Position numbers and translations under genes: made by a program | Notes under the pieces: generated by a model | The model's input: the letters and a program-made list of their open reading frames with translations, nothing else | What the model was told of the DNA's origin: nothing | The model's database searches: none | Assembly (NCBI GenBank): GCA_900766265.1 | Contig: CAAFUS010000010.1 | Span: 62,001 to 126,000 of the forward strand | Direction: 5' to 3' | DNA: 64,000 nt | Source: Pseudomonadaceae bacterium | GTDB lineage: Bacteria; Pseudomonadota; Gammaproteobacteria; Pseudomonadales; Pseudomonadaceae | Part shown: piece after piece, positions 24,265 through 34,004 of the stretch | How positions within the stretch are numbered: position 1 is the stretch's first letter | Layout of the letters: every line of letters starts with the position of its first letter

Positions 24265-26504
24265 GTGTTGTCCTCTTCACCGACAGGCATGCCGGCTTGC
24301 TTGGCCAAGGCCAGAAAATTCGGAAACGACGTCGCCACGGCGGCGCAATCGTGAATACGGATCGGCGCCCTTGCACGAAGCGCCGCAACGCTGAACGACA
24401 TGGCGATACGATGATCGCCGTGGGACCACACCTCGCCACCGCCGATCGGCCCGCCCTGGATCACTATACCGTCAGGCGTGGGCCTGGCATCGACGCCGAG
24501 CGCCTGCAGCCCACCGGCCATCACCTGGATGCGATCCGACTCCTTCACGCGCAATTCCTCGGCGCCGCGCAGCACGGTGCGCCCCTCGGCGCAGCTGGCG
24601 GCGACGAACAGCACCGGGAACTCGTCGATCGCCAGCGGCACCAGATCCTCGGGAATGTCGATGCCCCGCAGCCGAGCCGAGCGCACCCGAATGTCGGCGA
24701 CCGGCTCTCCACCGACCTCACGCAGGTTCTGCAGTTCGATGTTGGCACCCATCAGCTTGAGGATGCTAATGACGCCGGTGCGGGTCGGGTTGACGCCGAC
24801 GTGCTCGAGCAGCAGGTCGGAGCCCTCGGCGATGCTCGCCGCCACCAGGAAGAACGCCGCCGAGGAGATATCGCCCGGTACTTCAATGCGGGCCGCGCTC
24901 AAACGATGCCCGGGTTCGACCGAGGCCGTCGCGCCCTGGACCCTGACCGGGTAGCCGAAGCCGCGCAGCATCCGCTCGGTATGGTCGCGGGTTGGTGCCG
25001 GCTCGGTGACCGCGGTTTCCCCGGCCGCGTAGAGCCCGGCCAGCAGCAGGCAGGACTTGACCTGAGCGCTGGCCATCGGCATGGCGTAGTGCATGCCGGA
25101 CAGCCGTTGGCCGCCCCGGATCGTCAATGGCGGGCGCCCTTCGGGCGCCGTCTCGATGACCGCCCCCATAGCCCGCAGGGGCTTGGCGATGCGGTTCATC
25201 GGCCGCTTGGACAACGACGCGTCACCGGTCAGGACGCTGTCGAAGGGCTGCGCCGCCAACAGCCCGGCCAGCAAGCGCATGGAGGTTCCGGAATTACCGA
25301 GATAGAGCGGCCCCGGCGGCGCTTTCAAGCCGCGCAGGCCGACACCGTGGACGGTCACCTTGCCCTGCTGCGGCCCTTCGATCACCACGCCCATGTCGCG
25401 GAACGCCTGGATGGTGGCCAGCGCATCCTCGCCTTCTAGAAACCCCTCCACCTCGGTCGTACCTTCGGCTAGGGAACCGAGCATGATCGAGCGGTGCGAG
25501 ATCGACTTGTCGCCGGGCACCCGCAGCGAGCCGTCGAGTTTCCCGCCCGGCCTGACGACGAAGATCAGATCGTTCGCGTGCATCACATCCACATAGGCCC
25601 TGCGTGCCAGAATCTTGCTGAAGTGCTCCCGGGCGGCACGGGCACGGGTGAAGACGCCCAGCAACTGATGCCCATCCCCTTCGTCCACGGCCGCACGCAA
25701 CGCATCGAGGTCATGACGAAAATCGTCCAGCGTGTGCAGCACCGCCTCGCGGTTGGCAAGAAAGATGTCATGCCACATCACCGGATCGCTGCCGGCGATC
25801 CGGGTGAAGTCGCGAAAGCCACCCGCTGCATAGCGGAAGATCTCCAGGTTTTCATTGCGCTTGGCCAACGAATCCACCAGGCCGAAGGCCAGCAAATGCG
25901 GCAAATGGCTGGTCGCAGCCAGCACCTCGTCATGATGCCGGACCTCCATGTGCTCGACGTCCGCACCGAGCTGCCGCCATAGCGCGTCGACCAGCCCAAG
26001 CGCCGCCGGATCGGTGTCGGCCACCGGGGTGAGGATGACCTTGTGCCGGCGAAACAACGTCGACTTGGCCGCTTGCACGCCGCTCTGCTCCGAGCCGGCG
26101 ATGGGATGGCCCGGCACGAAGCGCTGCGGCATCGCGCCGAATACCCTCGCCGCGCAGGCGACCACATTGCCCTTGGCACTGCCTACATCGGTGAGCACCG
26201 CCTGCCCGAGGTCCAGCGTCGCCAGCTGCGCGAGCAGCTTTTCCATCGCCAGGATCGGCACTGCCAGCTGGATCACGTCAGCCCCGCGGCAGGCGTCCTG
26301 CAACGACTCCGCGCAGCGGTCCACCACGCCAAGCTCGACTGCCAGAACACGCGACGATGCGTCCATGTCGAACCCCACCACCTCGGCGCAGACACCGCTC
26401 TCTCGCAGTCCCTTGGCGAAGGATCCACCGATCAGCCCCAGCCCGATCACCGCCAGGCGACCGATGATGGGCTCGGCGCGTTGCACCGGCATGACATCGC
26501 TCAC
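24261..26504 (-). CDS. Bifunctional prephenate dehydrogenase / EPSP synthase (TyrA-AroA fusion)
   Basis: A 747-aa fusion typical of pseudomonads. The N-terminal part (about 1-300) is prephenate dehydrogenase with the NAD(P)-binding AVIGLGLIGGSFAKGL and GSAKGNV. The C-terminal part (about 310-747) is 3-phosphoshikimate 1-carboxyvinyltransferase with PGDKSISHRS, LGNSGTSMRLLAGLLA and the EELRVKESDRI and HGDHRIAMS blocks. It joins an early-shared step (EPSP) and the tyrosine branch in one polypeptide. Overlaps by 4 bases with both hisC upstream and cmk downstream. Confidence 0.95.
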   Translation of the reverse strand: MSDVMPVQRAEPIIGRLAVIGLGLIGGSFAKGLRESGVCAEVVGFDMDASSRVLAVELGVVDRCAESLQDACRGADVIQLAVPILAMEKLLAQLATLDLGQAVLTDVGSAKGNVVACAARVFGAMPQRFVPGHPIAGSEQSGVQAAKSTLFRRHKVILTPVADTDPAALGLVDALWRQLGADVEHMEVRHHDEVLAATSHLPHLLAFGLVDSLAKRNENLEIFRYAAGGFRDFTRIAGSDPVMWHDIFLANREAVLHTLDDFRHDLDALRAAVDEGDGHQLLGVFTRARAAREHFSKILARRAYVDVMHANDLIFVVRPGGKLDGSLRVPGDKSISHRSIMLGSLAEGTTEVEGFLEGEDALATIQAFRDMGVVIEGPQQGKVTVHGVGLRGLKAPPGPLYLGNSGTSMRLLAGLLAAQPFDSVLTGDASLSKRPMNRIAKPLRAMGAVIETAPEGRPPLTIRGGQRLSGMHYAMPMASAQVKSCLLLAGLYAAGETAVTEPAPTRDHTERMLRGFGYPVRVQGATASVEPGHRLSAARIEVPGDISSAAFFLVAASIAEGSDLLLEHVGVNPTRTGVISILKLMGANIELQNLREVGGEPVADIRVRSARLRGIDIPEDLVPLAIDEFPVLFVAASCAEGRTVLRGAEELRVKESDRIQVMAGGLQALGVDARPTPDGIVIQGGPIGGGEVWSHGDHRIAMSFSVAALRARAPIRIHDCAAVATSFPNFLALAKQAGMPVGEEDNT

Positions 26505-27610
26505 TGGCCGAGCGCCTCGCGCAGCGCCTGGAGGAAGCGACGATTTTCCGCTTCGGTGCCGATGGTCACCCGCAGGAAGGTCGGCATGCCGTATCCGGCC
26601 ACCGGACGCACGATTACCCCGGCGCGCAGCAGCACCTGGTTGATCGGCCCGGCATCACGGCCGCAGTCGACCGCGATGAAGTTGCCCTTTGAGGGAATCC
26701 AGCCGAGCCCGAGCTCGGCGAAACCGGCTTCCAGCTGGGCCATACCGGCATCGTTGAGCGCACGGCTGCGCTGCAGGTAGTCCAGGTCGTCGAGCGCAGC
26801 GCAGGCGGCCGCCTGGGCGAGCGAGTTGACGTTGAACGGCTGACGCACCCGGTTGAGCACATCGGCGATGGTCGCCGAGCTGAGCGCATAGCCCACCCGC
26901 AGCGCAGCCAGCCCATAGGCCTTGGAAAAGGTGCGCGACACCAGCAGGTTGGAATACTGCGCCAGGTAACGCACCCCGTCCGGCAACTCGCCACCGGTGG
27001 CGTATTCGATGTAGGCCTCGTCCAGCACCACCAGTACCTGCTTCGGAACCCTCGCCAGGAAGCGTTCGAGCGCCGCCGCATCGAACCAGGTACCGGTCGG
27101 GTTGTTCGGATTGGCGATGAACACCACGCGGGTGTGTTCGTCGATAGCGGCCAGCATGGCATCCAGATCGTGCCCCCAGTCTTTCGCGGGCACTACCTTG
27201 CTCCGGGCGCCGACAGCCTGGGTCGCGATGGGATAGACGGCGAAGGCGTGAGCGCTGAACACCGCGTTGAGACCGGGCGCCAGATAGGCGCGTGCCACGA
27301 GCTCGAGGATGTCGTTGGAACCGTTGCCCAAGGTCACTTGAGACAGATCCACATCATAGCGTTCGGCCAGGCGACGCTTGAGCTCGAAGCCGTTGCCGTC
27401 GGGATAGCGCGCGAGCTCTGGCAGCGCCGCCTGAATGGCTAGCAGCGCCTTGGGGCTGGGGCCGAGCGGGTTTTCGTTGCTGGCCAGCTTGACGATACCG
27501 GCCGGATCCAGGTCCAGCTCCCGGGCCAGCTCGTCGACAGGCTTGCCCGGAACATAGGGAGACAGCTGCTGTACGCCCGGCTGGGCCAGGGCGAGGAAAT
27601 CACAGGACAT
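26501..27610 (-). CDS. hisC: Histidinol-phosphate / aromatic aminotransferase
   Basis: PLP-dependent transaminase of 369 aa. In this operon the HisC2 copy is thought to act mainly on aromatic keto acids. KLASNENPLGPSP and NPNNPTGTW are substrate/PLP signatures, DEAYIEY holds the PLP-contacting Asp, and RTFSKAYGLAALRVGY contains the Schiff-base Lys. The ATG at 27610 (MSCDFLALAQ) was chosen because the upstream extension falls in the inverted-repeat sequence between pheA and hisC. Confidence 0.93.
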   Translation of the reverse strand: MSCDFLALAQPGVQQLSPYVPGKPVDELARELDLDPAGIVKLASNENPLGPSPKALLAIQAALPELARYPDGNGFELKRRLAERYDVDLSQVTLGNGSNDILELVARAYLAPGLNAVFSAHAFAVYPIATQAVGARSKVVPAKDWGHDLDAMLAAIDEHTRVVFIANPNNPTGTWFDAAALERFLARVPKQVLVVLDEAYIEYATGGELPDGVRYLAQYSNLLVSRTFSKAYGLAALRVGYALSSATIADVLNRVRQPFNVNSLAQAAACAALDDLDYLQRSRALNDAGMAQLEAGFAELGLGWIPSKGNFIAVDCGRDAGPINQVLLRAGVIVRPVAGYGMPTFLRVTIGTEAENRRFLQALREALGQ

Positions 27611-27622
27611 AGTTAGAAGCCT

Positions 27623-27685
27623 CAAGCTGCAAGCTGCAAGCCGAAACCACACGCCGATCCGCTTGCAGCTTGTGGCTTGCAGCTG
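27623..27685. repeat. Inverted repeat of CAAGCTG/CAGCTTG units between pheA and hisC
   Basis: Left arm CAAGCTGCAAGCTGCAAG (27623-27640) faces right arm 27662-27685, which reads CTTGCAGCTTG then GGCTTGCAGCT. Short tandem CAAGCTG repeats in inverted pairs resemble REP/BIME-type intergenic elements of pseudomonads. It occupies nearly the whole 84-base gap and would form a strong hairpin in the mRNA. Confidence 0.7.
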
Positions 27686-27694
27686 GCCCGCTGT

Positions 27695-28792
27695 TTAAAG
27701 AACCGCCTTCGGATAGGACCCCAGCACCTTGAGTGCGACCGCTTCTTGTCCGATGCGCTCAAGCACATCCTTGATCAGCGGATCCTGGTGGTGGCCCTGG
27801 AAATCAATGAAGAACACGTAGGTCCATTTGCCGCTACGCGAGGGCCGCGTCTCGATACGCGTCAGGTCGATGCCATTGGCGTGGAACGGCACCAGCAGCT
27901 CGTGCAGCGCGCCCGGCTTGTTGCTCATCGAGACGATGATCGACGTCTTGTCGTCGCCGGTCGGCGGTACTTCCTGGTTCCCGATGATGAGGAAACGAGT
28001 GGAGTTGTCCGGACGGTCCTCAATTTTCTCGGCCAGGCGCGTCAGGCCGTAGAGCTGGGCGGCCATATCGCCCGCAATAGCCGCCGAATTCCACTCGCTC
28101 TTGACCCGCTTGGCAGCATCCGCATTGCTGGAAACGGCAACGCGCTCGACGTTCGGGTAATGCGCATCGAGCCACTTGCGGCACTGCGCCAGCGACTGGG
28201 CGTGGGAATAGATGCGGGTGATGCGTTCGGTCTGCGTGGTCTCGCCCACCAGCAGATGGTGGTGGATACGCAGCTCGACCTCGCCACAAATGACCATGTC
28301 ATGTTCGAGGAAACTGTCGAGGGTGTGGTTGACGGCGCCCTCGGTGGAGTTCTCCACCGGCACGACGCCGAAGTTGACCGCCCCGGCAGCGACTTCGCGG
28401 AACACCTCGTCGATCGCTGCCATCGGCTTGCTCACGACCGCATGACCGAAGTGCTTGAGCGCGGCCGCCTGGGTGAAGGTGCCCTCGGGGCCGAGGTAGG
28501 CGACCTGCAGCGGCTGTTCGAGAGCCAGGCAGGACGACATGATTTCACGGAACAGTCGGGCGATCTCTTCGTTGTCCAGCGGGCCGCGGTTGAGCTCCAT
28601 GATGTGCTTGAGCACCCAGGCTTCACGTTCCGGACGGTAGAAAACCGGCGATTCGCCTTCGGGCAGCGAGGCGGTCTTGACCCTTGCGACTTCCTGGGCA
28701 CAGCGCGCGCGCTCGCTGATCAGCCCGAGGATCTTCTCGTCGAGGCTGTCGATCCGGACGCGCAGCGCCTTGAGCTGATCGGCGTCGCTCAT
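27695..28792 (-). CDS. pheA: Bifunctional chorismate mutase / prephenate dehydratase (P-protein)
   Basis: A 365-aa enzyme making phenylpyruvate. Residues 1-95 are an AroQ chorismate mutase (MSDADQLKALRVRIDSLDEKI; active-site R, K and E pattern). About 98-270 are prephenate dehydratase (YLGPEGTFTQAA; PVENSTEGAVNHTLD; DNSTRFLIIG). About 280-365 are the ACT regulatory domain that binds phenylalanine (SMSNKPGALHELL; LTRIETRPS). The start ATG shares one base with the serC stop (TGATG), so translation is coupled. Confidence 0.96.
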   Translation of the reverse strand: MSDADQLKALRVRIDSLDEKILGLISERARCAQEVARVKTASLPEGESPVFYRPEREAWVLKHIMELNRGPLDNEEIARLFREIMSSCLALEQPLQVAYLGPEGTFTQAAALKHFGHAVVSKPMAAIDEVFREVAAGAVNFGVVPVENSTEGAVNHTLDSFLEHDMVICGEVELRIHHHLLVGETTQTERITRIYSHAQSLAQCRKWLDAHYPNVERVAVSSNADAAKRVKSEWNSAAIAGDMAAQLYGLTRLAEKIEDRPDNSTRFLIIGNQEVPPTGDDKTSIIVSMSNKPGALHELLVPFHANGIDLTRIETRPSRSGKWTYVFFIDFQGHHQDPLIKDVLERIGQEAVALKVLGSYPKAVL

Positions 28793-29877
28793 CAGCCGTG
28801 CTCCTTCTCGAACTCGCTCATGTAGGCCACCAGCGCCTCTACCGCGTCGAGACCCACCGCGTTGTAGATCGAGGCACGCATGCCACCTACCGAGCGATGC
28901 CCCTTGAGGTTGAGCAGGCCACGTGCGTCGGCACCGGCTAGGAAGGTCTTGTCCAGGCGCTCGTCGGCCAGGCGGAACGGCACGTTCATCCAGGAGCGGG
29001 CATTGTTGGCAATCGGGTTGGTATAGAAGGTGCTGGAGTCGATGAATCCATACAACAGGTCCTTCTTGGCCCGGTTGCGCTGCTCCATCGCCGCCACGCC
29101 GCCCTGCTCCTTCAGCCATTCGAAGACCAGACCGGAGAGGTACCAGGAGAAGGTGGCCGGAGTGTTGTACATCGAGCCGTTGTCGGCGGCGACCTTGTAG
29201 TCGAGCATGGTCGGGCAGCTGGAGCGGGCACGGCCGAGCAGGTCCTCACGGACGATGACCACCACCAGGCCGCTGGGGCCGATGTTCTTCTGCGCGCCGG
29301 CGTAGATCAGGCCGAACTTCGAGACGTCTATCGGGCGGGACAGGATGTCGGAAGACATGTCGACCACCAGCGGCGTGTCGCCAAGCTCGGGCACCCAGTC
29401 GAACTGCAGGCCACCGATGGTTTCGTTGGAGGCGTAGTGCAGGTAGGCGGCGTTGTCGCTGAGCTGCCATTCGTTTTGGCCCGGGATCGCGAAGTAGTCG
29501 TAGCCCTTGGCGCTGGCCGCTACGTTGACGGTGCCGAAACGGCGCGCTTCGTCGATGCCCTTGCGCGACCAGATGCCGGTGTCGACGTAATCGGCGACGC
29601 CGCCTTCGGGCAGCAGGTTCAGCGGAATCTCGGCGAACTGCTGACTGGCCCCGCCCTGCAGGAACAGGACCTTGTAGTTCGACGGAATCGACAGCAGGTC
29701 ACGCAGATCCTGCTCGGCCTTGCTGGCAATGGCCATGTAGTCGTCGCTGCGATGACTCATTTCCATCACCGACAGGCCACGGCCCTGCCAGTCGAGAAGT
29801 TCGGCCTGTGCGCGCTGCAGCACGGCTTCGGGAAGGGCCGCTGGGCCGGCGCAGAAATTGAAGGCGCGTTTGCTCAC
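28792..29877 (-). CDS. serC: Phosphoserine aminotransferase
   Basis: PLP enzyme for serine and pyridoxine biosynthesis, 361 aa. NFCAGPAALPEAVL, the GGASQQF loop, and the lysine in YAGAQKNIGPSGLVVVIVRE are diagnostic. A GTG start at 29877 is preferred: GAGAGA sits 7 bases before it and the protein then begins (M)SKRAFNF as in relatives. An in-frame TTG lies 15 bases further upstream. First gene of the serC-pheA-hisC-tyrA/aroA-cmk operon and 96 bases after gyrA. Confidence 0.95.
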   Translation of the reverse strand: MSKRAFNFCAGPAALPEAVLQRAQAELLDWQGRGLSVMEMSHRSDDYMAIASKAEQDLRDLLSIPSNYKVLFLQGGASQQFAEIPLNLLPEGGVADYVDTGIWSRKGIDEARRFGTVNVAASAKGYDYFAIPGQNEWQLSDNAAYLHYASNETIGGLQFDWVPELGDTPLVVDMSSDILSRPIDVSKFGLIYAGAQKNIGPSGLVVVIVREDLLGRARSSCPTMLDYKVAADNGSMYNTPATFSWYLSGLVFEWLKEQGGVAAMEQRNRAKKDLLYGFIDSSTFYTNPIANNARSWMNVPFRLADERLDKTFLAGADARGLLNLKGHRSVGGMRASIYNAVGLDAVEALVAYMSEFEKEHG

Positions 29878-29942
29878 GTCGTGTTCTCTCAACTCGTCTT
29901 AGATCGCCGGGGGTGATCCCGGCTGCCTTACCGCAGGCCTGG

Positions 29943-29964
29943 CGCGCCCTGGAGACAGGGCGCG
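29943..29964 (-). other. Intercistronic hairpin between gyrA and serC
   Basis: Perfect 9-bp stem CGCGCCCTG / CAGGGCGCG with a four-base loop and no T-run on the minus strand. It may protect the gyrA message or partially separate gyrA from the aromatic operon. Confidence 0.55.
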
Positions 29965-29973
29965 GCCGCAGGC

Positions 29974-32793
29974 TCAGTCCTCGTCGTCGGTCGGCACCAC
30001 GTCCGGCGGAACGTCCCCGCCGCCGCCGAGCAGCTCGTCTTCGCTTGGCTCGGTGCTGACGACCGGCATTTCCTTCTCCAGCAGCGCCTCATCCAGGGAG
30101 GCTTCGATCTCTTCCAGCTCTTCCTCCATGGAGGGCTCCTGGACGCGCTCCAGACCGACCAGCTTCTCGTCCTTGGCCAGCTTGATCAGGGTCACGCCCT
30201 GCGTGTTGCGGCCCAGCGACGAGACTTCGGCGACCCGCGTGCGCACCAGGGTGCCCTGGTCGGAGATGAGCATGATCTCTTCACCGTCCTGAACCTGGAT
30301 GGCGCCAACCAACTGCCCGTTGCGCTCGTTGCTGACCATGGCGATGACGCCCTGGCCACCACGACCACGGCGCGGAAACTCTTCGATGGCCGTGCGCTTG
30401 CCATAGCCACGCTCCGAGGCGGTAAGGATCTGCGCATGGGGCTCGGGAATCAGCATGGAGATCAGCTTCTGCCCTTCTCCCAGGCGCATGCCACGCACGC
30501 CGCGGGCGTTGCGACCCATGGTGCGGACGTGGCTTTCCTTGAAGCGGATGACCTTGCCGCCGTCGGAGAACAGCATCACGTCGCGGGCTCCATCGGTCAC
30601 GGCCGCGGCGATCAGCGTATCGCCTTCTTCGAGGGTCAGGGCGATCAGGCCGACGCTGCGCGGACGGCTGAACTGCACCAGCGGGGTCTTCTTCACGGTG
30701 CCGTTGGCGGTGGCCATGAAGATGTAGGCGCCGGTAGATATGGCGTCTTCGACCGAAAGGGTCTCGGAGTCGTCACCGTCGCCCAGCTCTTCGACCTCTT
30801 CGCTCTCGGCCGAAACGATGTCGGCGTCCTCGGCCTCGTCGGCACCGGCCGGCGCCTGCCGGCGCACGGCTTCCAGGTCCACCTGCAGCATCGCGGTGAT
30901 GTGCTCGCCTTCGCTCAGCGGCAGCAGGTTGACCAGCGGCCGGCCGCGGGCGGCACGGGACGCTTCGGGGATTTCGTAGGTCTTGAGCCAGTACACCTTG
31001 CCCTTGCTGGAGAACAGCAGCAGGGTGGCGTGGCTGTTGGCGACCAGCAGGTGCTCGACGTAGTCCTCTTCCTTGACCCCCGTGGCACTGCGGCCGCGGC
31101 CGCCGCGACGCTGCGCCTGGTAGGCGGTCAGCGGCTGGGACTTGGCGTAGCCACCGTGAGAGATGGTGACGACCCGCTCCTCTTCGGTGATCAGGTCGGC
31201 CAGCGTCAGGTCCAGGCGGGATTCGAGGATCTCGGTACGACGGGCGTCGCCGAATTCCTTCTTCACGCCTTCGAGCTCCTCGCGGATGACTTCCATCAGG
31301 CGCACAGGGTTCGTCAGGATGCGGATCAGCTCGCCGATCTGGGTGAGGATTTCCTGGTACTCGGTCAGCAGCTTCTCGTGCTCGAGACCGGTCAGGCGGT
31401 GCAGGCGCAGGTCGAGGATCGCCTGGGCCTGCTCCGGTGACAGGAAGTACTTCCCGTCGCGCAGGCCGTACTGTGGGTCCAGCCCTTCCGGGCGGCAGGA
31501 GTCGGCACCCGCGCGCTCGACCATCGCTTCCACGGCGCTGGACTCCCAGGCCTCGGCGATCAGCTTTTCCTTCGCTTCGGCTGGCGTCGGCGAACTCTTG
31601 ATCAGATCGATCACCGGGTCGATGTTCGACAGTGCAACAGCCTGGCCTTCAAGGATGTGTCCACGCTCGCGCGCCTTGCGCAGCTCGTAGACGGTCCGGC
31701 GAGTGACCACTTCGCGGCGGTGGCGCACGAAGGCTTCGAGCAGCTCCTTGAGATTCAGCGTGCGCGGCTGGCCGTCGACCAGAGCCACGACGTTGATACC
31801 GAAGACGCTCTGCAACTGGGTCTGGGCGTAGAGGTTGTTGAGGATCACCTCCGGCACTTCGCCGCGACGCAGCTCGATGACCACACGCATGCCGTCCTTG
31901 TCGGACTCGTCGCGCAGTTCGGTGATGCCCTCGAGTTTCTTCTCCTTCACCAGCTCGGCGATCTTCTCGATCAGACGCGCCTTGTTCAGCTGATAAGGCA
32001 GCTCGGTGATGACGATCTGCTGGCGGCCACCGACCTTGTCGATATCCTCGATATCGGCCCGGGCACGGATATAGATGCGACCACGACCGGTGCGGTAGGC
32101 CTCGATGATCCCGGCGCGACCGTTGATGATGCCCGCGGTTGGGAAATCGGGCCCTGGGATGAAGCCCATCAGCTCATCAATGGTGATCTCAGGGTTCTCG
32201 ATCAGCGCGAGGCAGCCATCGATGACTTCGCCGAGATTGTGCGGGGGAATGTTGGTCGCCATGCCCACCGCGATACCCGACGAGCCGTTGACCAGCAGGT
32301 TGGGGATCTTGGTCGGCATGACCGCGGGAATCTGCTCGGTGCCGTCGTAGTTGGGCACCCAGTCGACCGTTTCCTTTTCCAGGTCAGCCAGCAACTCGTG
32401 GGCGAGCTTGGCCATGCGCACTTCGGTGTATCGCATGGCCGCGGCATTGTCACCGTCCACCGAACCGAAGTTGCCTTGGCCGTCGACCAGCAGGTAGCGC
32501 AGCGAGAACGGCTGGGCCATGCGCACGATGGTGTCGTACACCGCCGAGTCGCCGTGGGGGTGGTACTTACCGATCACGTCACCGACGACACGCGCGGATT
32601 TCTTGTACGGTTTGTTCCAGTCGTTGCCCAGCTCGCTCATGGCAAAGAGCACGCGGCGATGCACCGGCTTCAAGCCATCGCGCGCATCCGGCAGTGCCCG
32701 CCCGACGATTACGCTCATGGCGTAATCGAGGTAGGACTGCTTGAGCTCGTCTTCGATATTGACCGGGAGGATTTCTTTGGCCAGTTCGCCCAT
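29974..32793 (-). CDS. gyrA: DNA gyrase subunit A
   Basis: A 939-aa type II topoisomerase subunit that introduces negative supercoils. Catalytic Tyr122 is in AAMRYTEVRM. The quinolone region (HPHGDSAVYD) has Ser83 and Asp87, the susceptible-type residues; P. aeruginosa has Thr at 83. The GyrA-box QRRGGRGR-type motif starts the C-terminal beta-pinwheel (about 530 on). The protein is about 60 residues longer than E. coli GyrA, largely because of an acidic insertion (about 650-695, EDADIVSAESEEVEELGDGDD) within the C-terminal domain and an acidic tail ending PTDDED. Confidence 0.97.
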   Translation of the reverse strand: MGELAKEILPVNIEDELKQSYLDYAMSVIVGRALPDARDGLKPVHRRVLFAMSELGNDWNKPYKKSARVVGDVIGKYHPHGDSAVYDTIVRMAQPFSLRYLLVDGQGNFGSVDGDNAAAMRYTEVRMAKLAHELLADLEKETVDWVPNYDGTEQIPAVMPTKIPNLLVNGSSGIAVGMATNIPPHNLGEVIDGCLALIENPEITIDELMGFIPGPDFPTAGIINGRAGIIEAYRTGRGRIYIRARADIEDIDKVGGRQQIVITELPYQLNKARLIEKIAELVKEKKLEGITELRDESDKDGMRVVIELRRGEVPEVILNNLYAQTQLQSVFGINVVALVDGQPRTLNLKELLEAFVRHRREVVTRRTVYELRKARERGHILEGQAVALSNIDPVIDLIKSSPTPAEAKEKLIAEAWESSAVEAMVERAGADSCRPEGLDPQYGLRDGKYFLSPEQAQAILDLRLHRLTGLEHEKLLTEYQEILTQIGELIRILTNPVRLMEVIREELEGVKKEFGDARRTEILESRLDLTLADLITEEERVVTISHGGYAKSQPLTAYQAQRRGGRGRSATGVKEEDYVEHLLVANSHATLLLFSSKGKVYWLKTYEIPEASRAARGRPLVNLLPLSEGEHITAMLQVDLEAVRRQAPAGADEAEDADIVSAESEEVEELGDGDDSETLSVEDAISTGAYIFMATANGTVKKTPLVQFSRPRSVGLIALTLEEGDTLIAAAVTDGARDVMLFSDGGKVIRFKESHVRTMGRNARGVRGMRLGEGQKLISMLIPEPHAQILTASERGYGKRTAIEEFPRRGRGGQGVIAMVSNERNGQLVGAIQVQDGEEIMLISDQGTLVRTRVAEVSSLGRNTQGVTLIKLAKDEKLVGLERVQEPSMEEELEEIEASLDEALLEKEMPVVSTEPSEDELLGGGGDVPPDVVPTDDED

Positions 32794-32927
32794 GGAAGCC
32801 TGGTTCCTTATAATCTGCAGGGTCCTACATTAAGCGCGGGATGGTAACACAAGGGAGCCGTGGGCGGCTGCCGCCGCGGCACGCTTTGCGGCGTCGCACG
32901 CCCCGGCGGGAAGCGCGCCCAGCGCGA

Positions 32928-34004
32928 TCAGTGCAGCCGGCTCCGGCTCATCAGCGCCGCCATCTTCGCCGCGTCCGGACGCTCGACGATGCCCTTCTCG
33001 GTGACGATCACATCGATCAGGTCCGCGGGCGTGACGTCGAACACCGGATTGACCGCCTCGACATCGGCGGCGAAGCGCTGGCCGCCGACCTCGAGCAGCT
33101 CATGGCCCGGCCGCTCCTCGATCGGGATGTCCTCGCCGCTTTCGAGGTCCATGTCGATGGTGGAACTAGGCGCCACGACCATGAAGCGCACGCCATGGTG
33201 CATGGCCGTCACCGCCAGCTGATAAGTGCCGATCTTGTTGGCGACGTCGCCGTTCGCGGTGATCCGGTCGGCGCCGACGATCACCCAGGTGATGCCGCGG
33301 GTCTTCATCAGGTGAGCCGCCGCCGAGTCGGCATTGAGGCTCACCGGAATCCCTTCGCCCGCCAGCTCCCACGCCGTGAGGCGCGAGCCCTGCAGCCAGG
33401 GCCGTGTTTCGTCGGCATAGACCCGCTCGACCATGCCTTCGAGGTGCGCCGCCCGGATCACGCCAAGGGCCGTGCCGAAGCCGCCGGTGGCCAGCGCGCC
33501 AGTGTTGCAGTGAGTCAACAGGTTCTGCGCATTGCCCTGGTTCTTTCGAATCAGTTCGGCACCCAGCTGGGCCATGGTCAGGTTGGCTTCGCGATCGCTC
33601 TGGTGAATGCTGACGGCCACCGCCTCGAGCGCCGCCACCACGTCGTCTTCGGGCTTGAGCCTGCCGAGCCGGTCGCGCATACGGTTGAGCGCCCAAAACA
33701 GGTTGACGGCCGTGGGCCGCGAGTCGGCCAGCAGCTGGAAGTCGGCTTCCAGCGCGGCGCGCCAGTCGCCACCCTCGGCCAGGCGGACCCGGGCTCCCAG
33801 GACGACGCCATAGGCGGCGGCGATGCCGATCGCGGGCGCGCCGCGAACCACCATCTCGCGGATCGCATCGGCCACGGCAGGCGCATCGCCGTAGCGGCGC
33901 CAGACGTTCTGCAAGGGCAGCACGCGCTGGTCGAGCAAGTGCAGCGCACCTTCCCGCCACTCGATCGCCTTGACCTTTTCCGCTGCCAGCAGTCGCTCGC
34001 GCAT
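32928..34004 (-). CDS. mtnA: Methylthioribose-1-phosphate isomerase
   Basis: Methionine salvage enzyme (358 aa) converting MTR-1-P to methylthioribulose-1-P. VVRGAPAIGIAAAYGVVLGA, THCNTGALATGGFGTALGVI (catalytic Cys), ADSAAAHLM and GADRITANGDVANKIGTY (catalytic Asp) are all intact. Two ATG codons are adjacent (34007, 34004); GAGG is 6 bases from the second, which gives the known N-terminus MRERLL. Divergent from the MTA deaminase gene, with which it shares a pathway. Confidence 0.95.
   Translation of the reverse strand: MRERLLAAEKVKAIEWREGALHLLDQRVLPLQNVWRRYGDAPAVADAIREMVVRGAPAIGIAAAYGVVLGARVRLAEGGDWRAALEADFQLLADSRPTAVNLFWALNRMRDRLGRLKPEDDVVAALEAVAVSIHQSDREANLTMAQLGAELIRKNQGNAQNLLTHCNTGALATGGFGTALGVIRAAHLEGMVERVYADETRPWLQGSRLTAWELAGEGIPVSLNADSAAAHLMKTRGITWVIVGADRITANGDVANKIGTYQLAVTAMHHGVRFMVVAPSSTIDMDLESGEDIPIEERPGHELLEVGGQRFAADVEAVNPVFDVTPADLIDVIVTEKGIVERPDAAKMAALMSRSRLH

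Noticed and set aside
27623..27685. Possible CRISPR-like array from repeated CAAGCTG units
   Set aside because: Units are 7 bases, overlapping and inverted, with no spacers and no cas genes.
32538..32560. Quinolone-resistance change in GyrA
   Set aside because: Ser83 and Asp87 are both susceptible-type residues.
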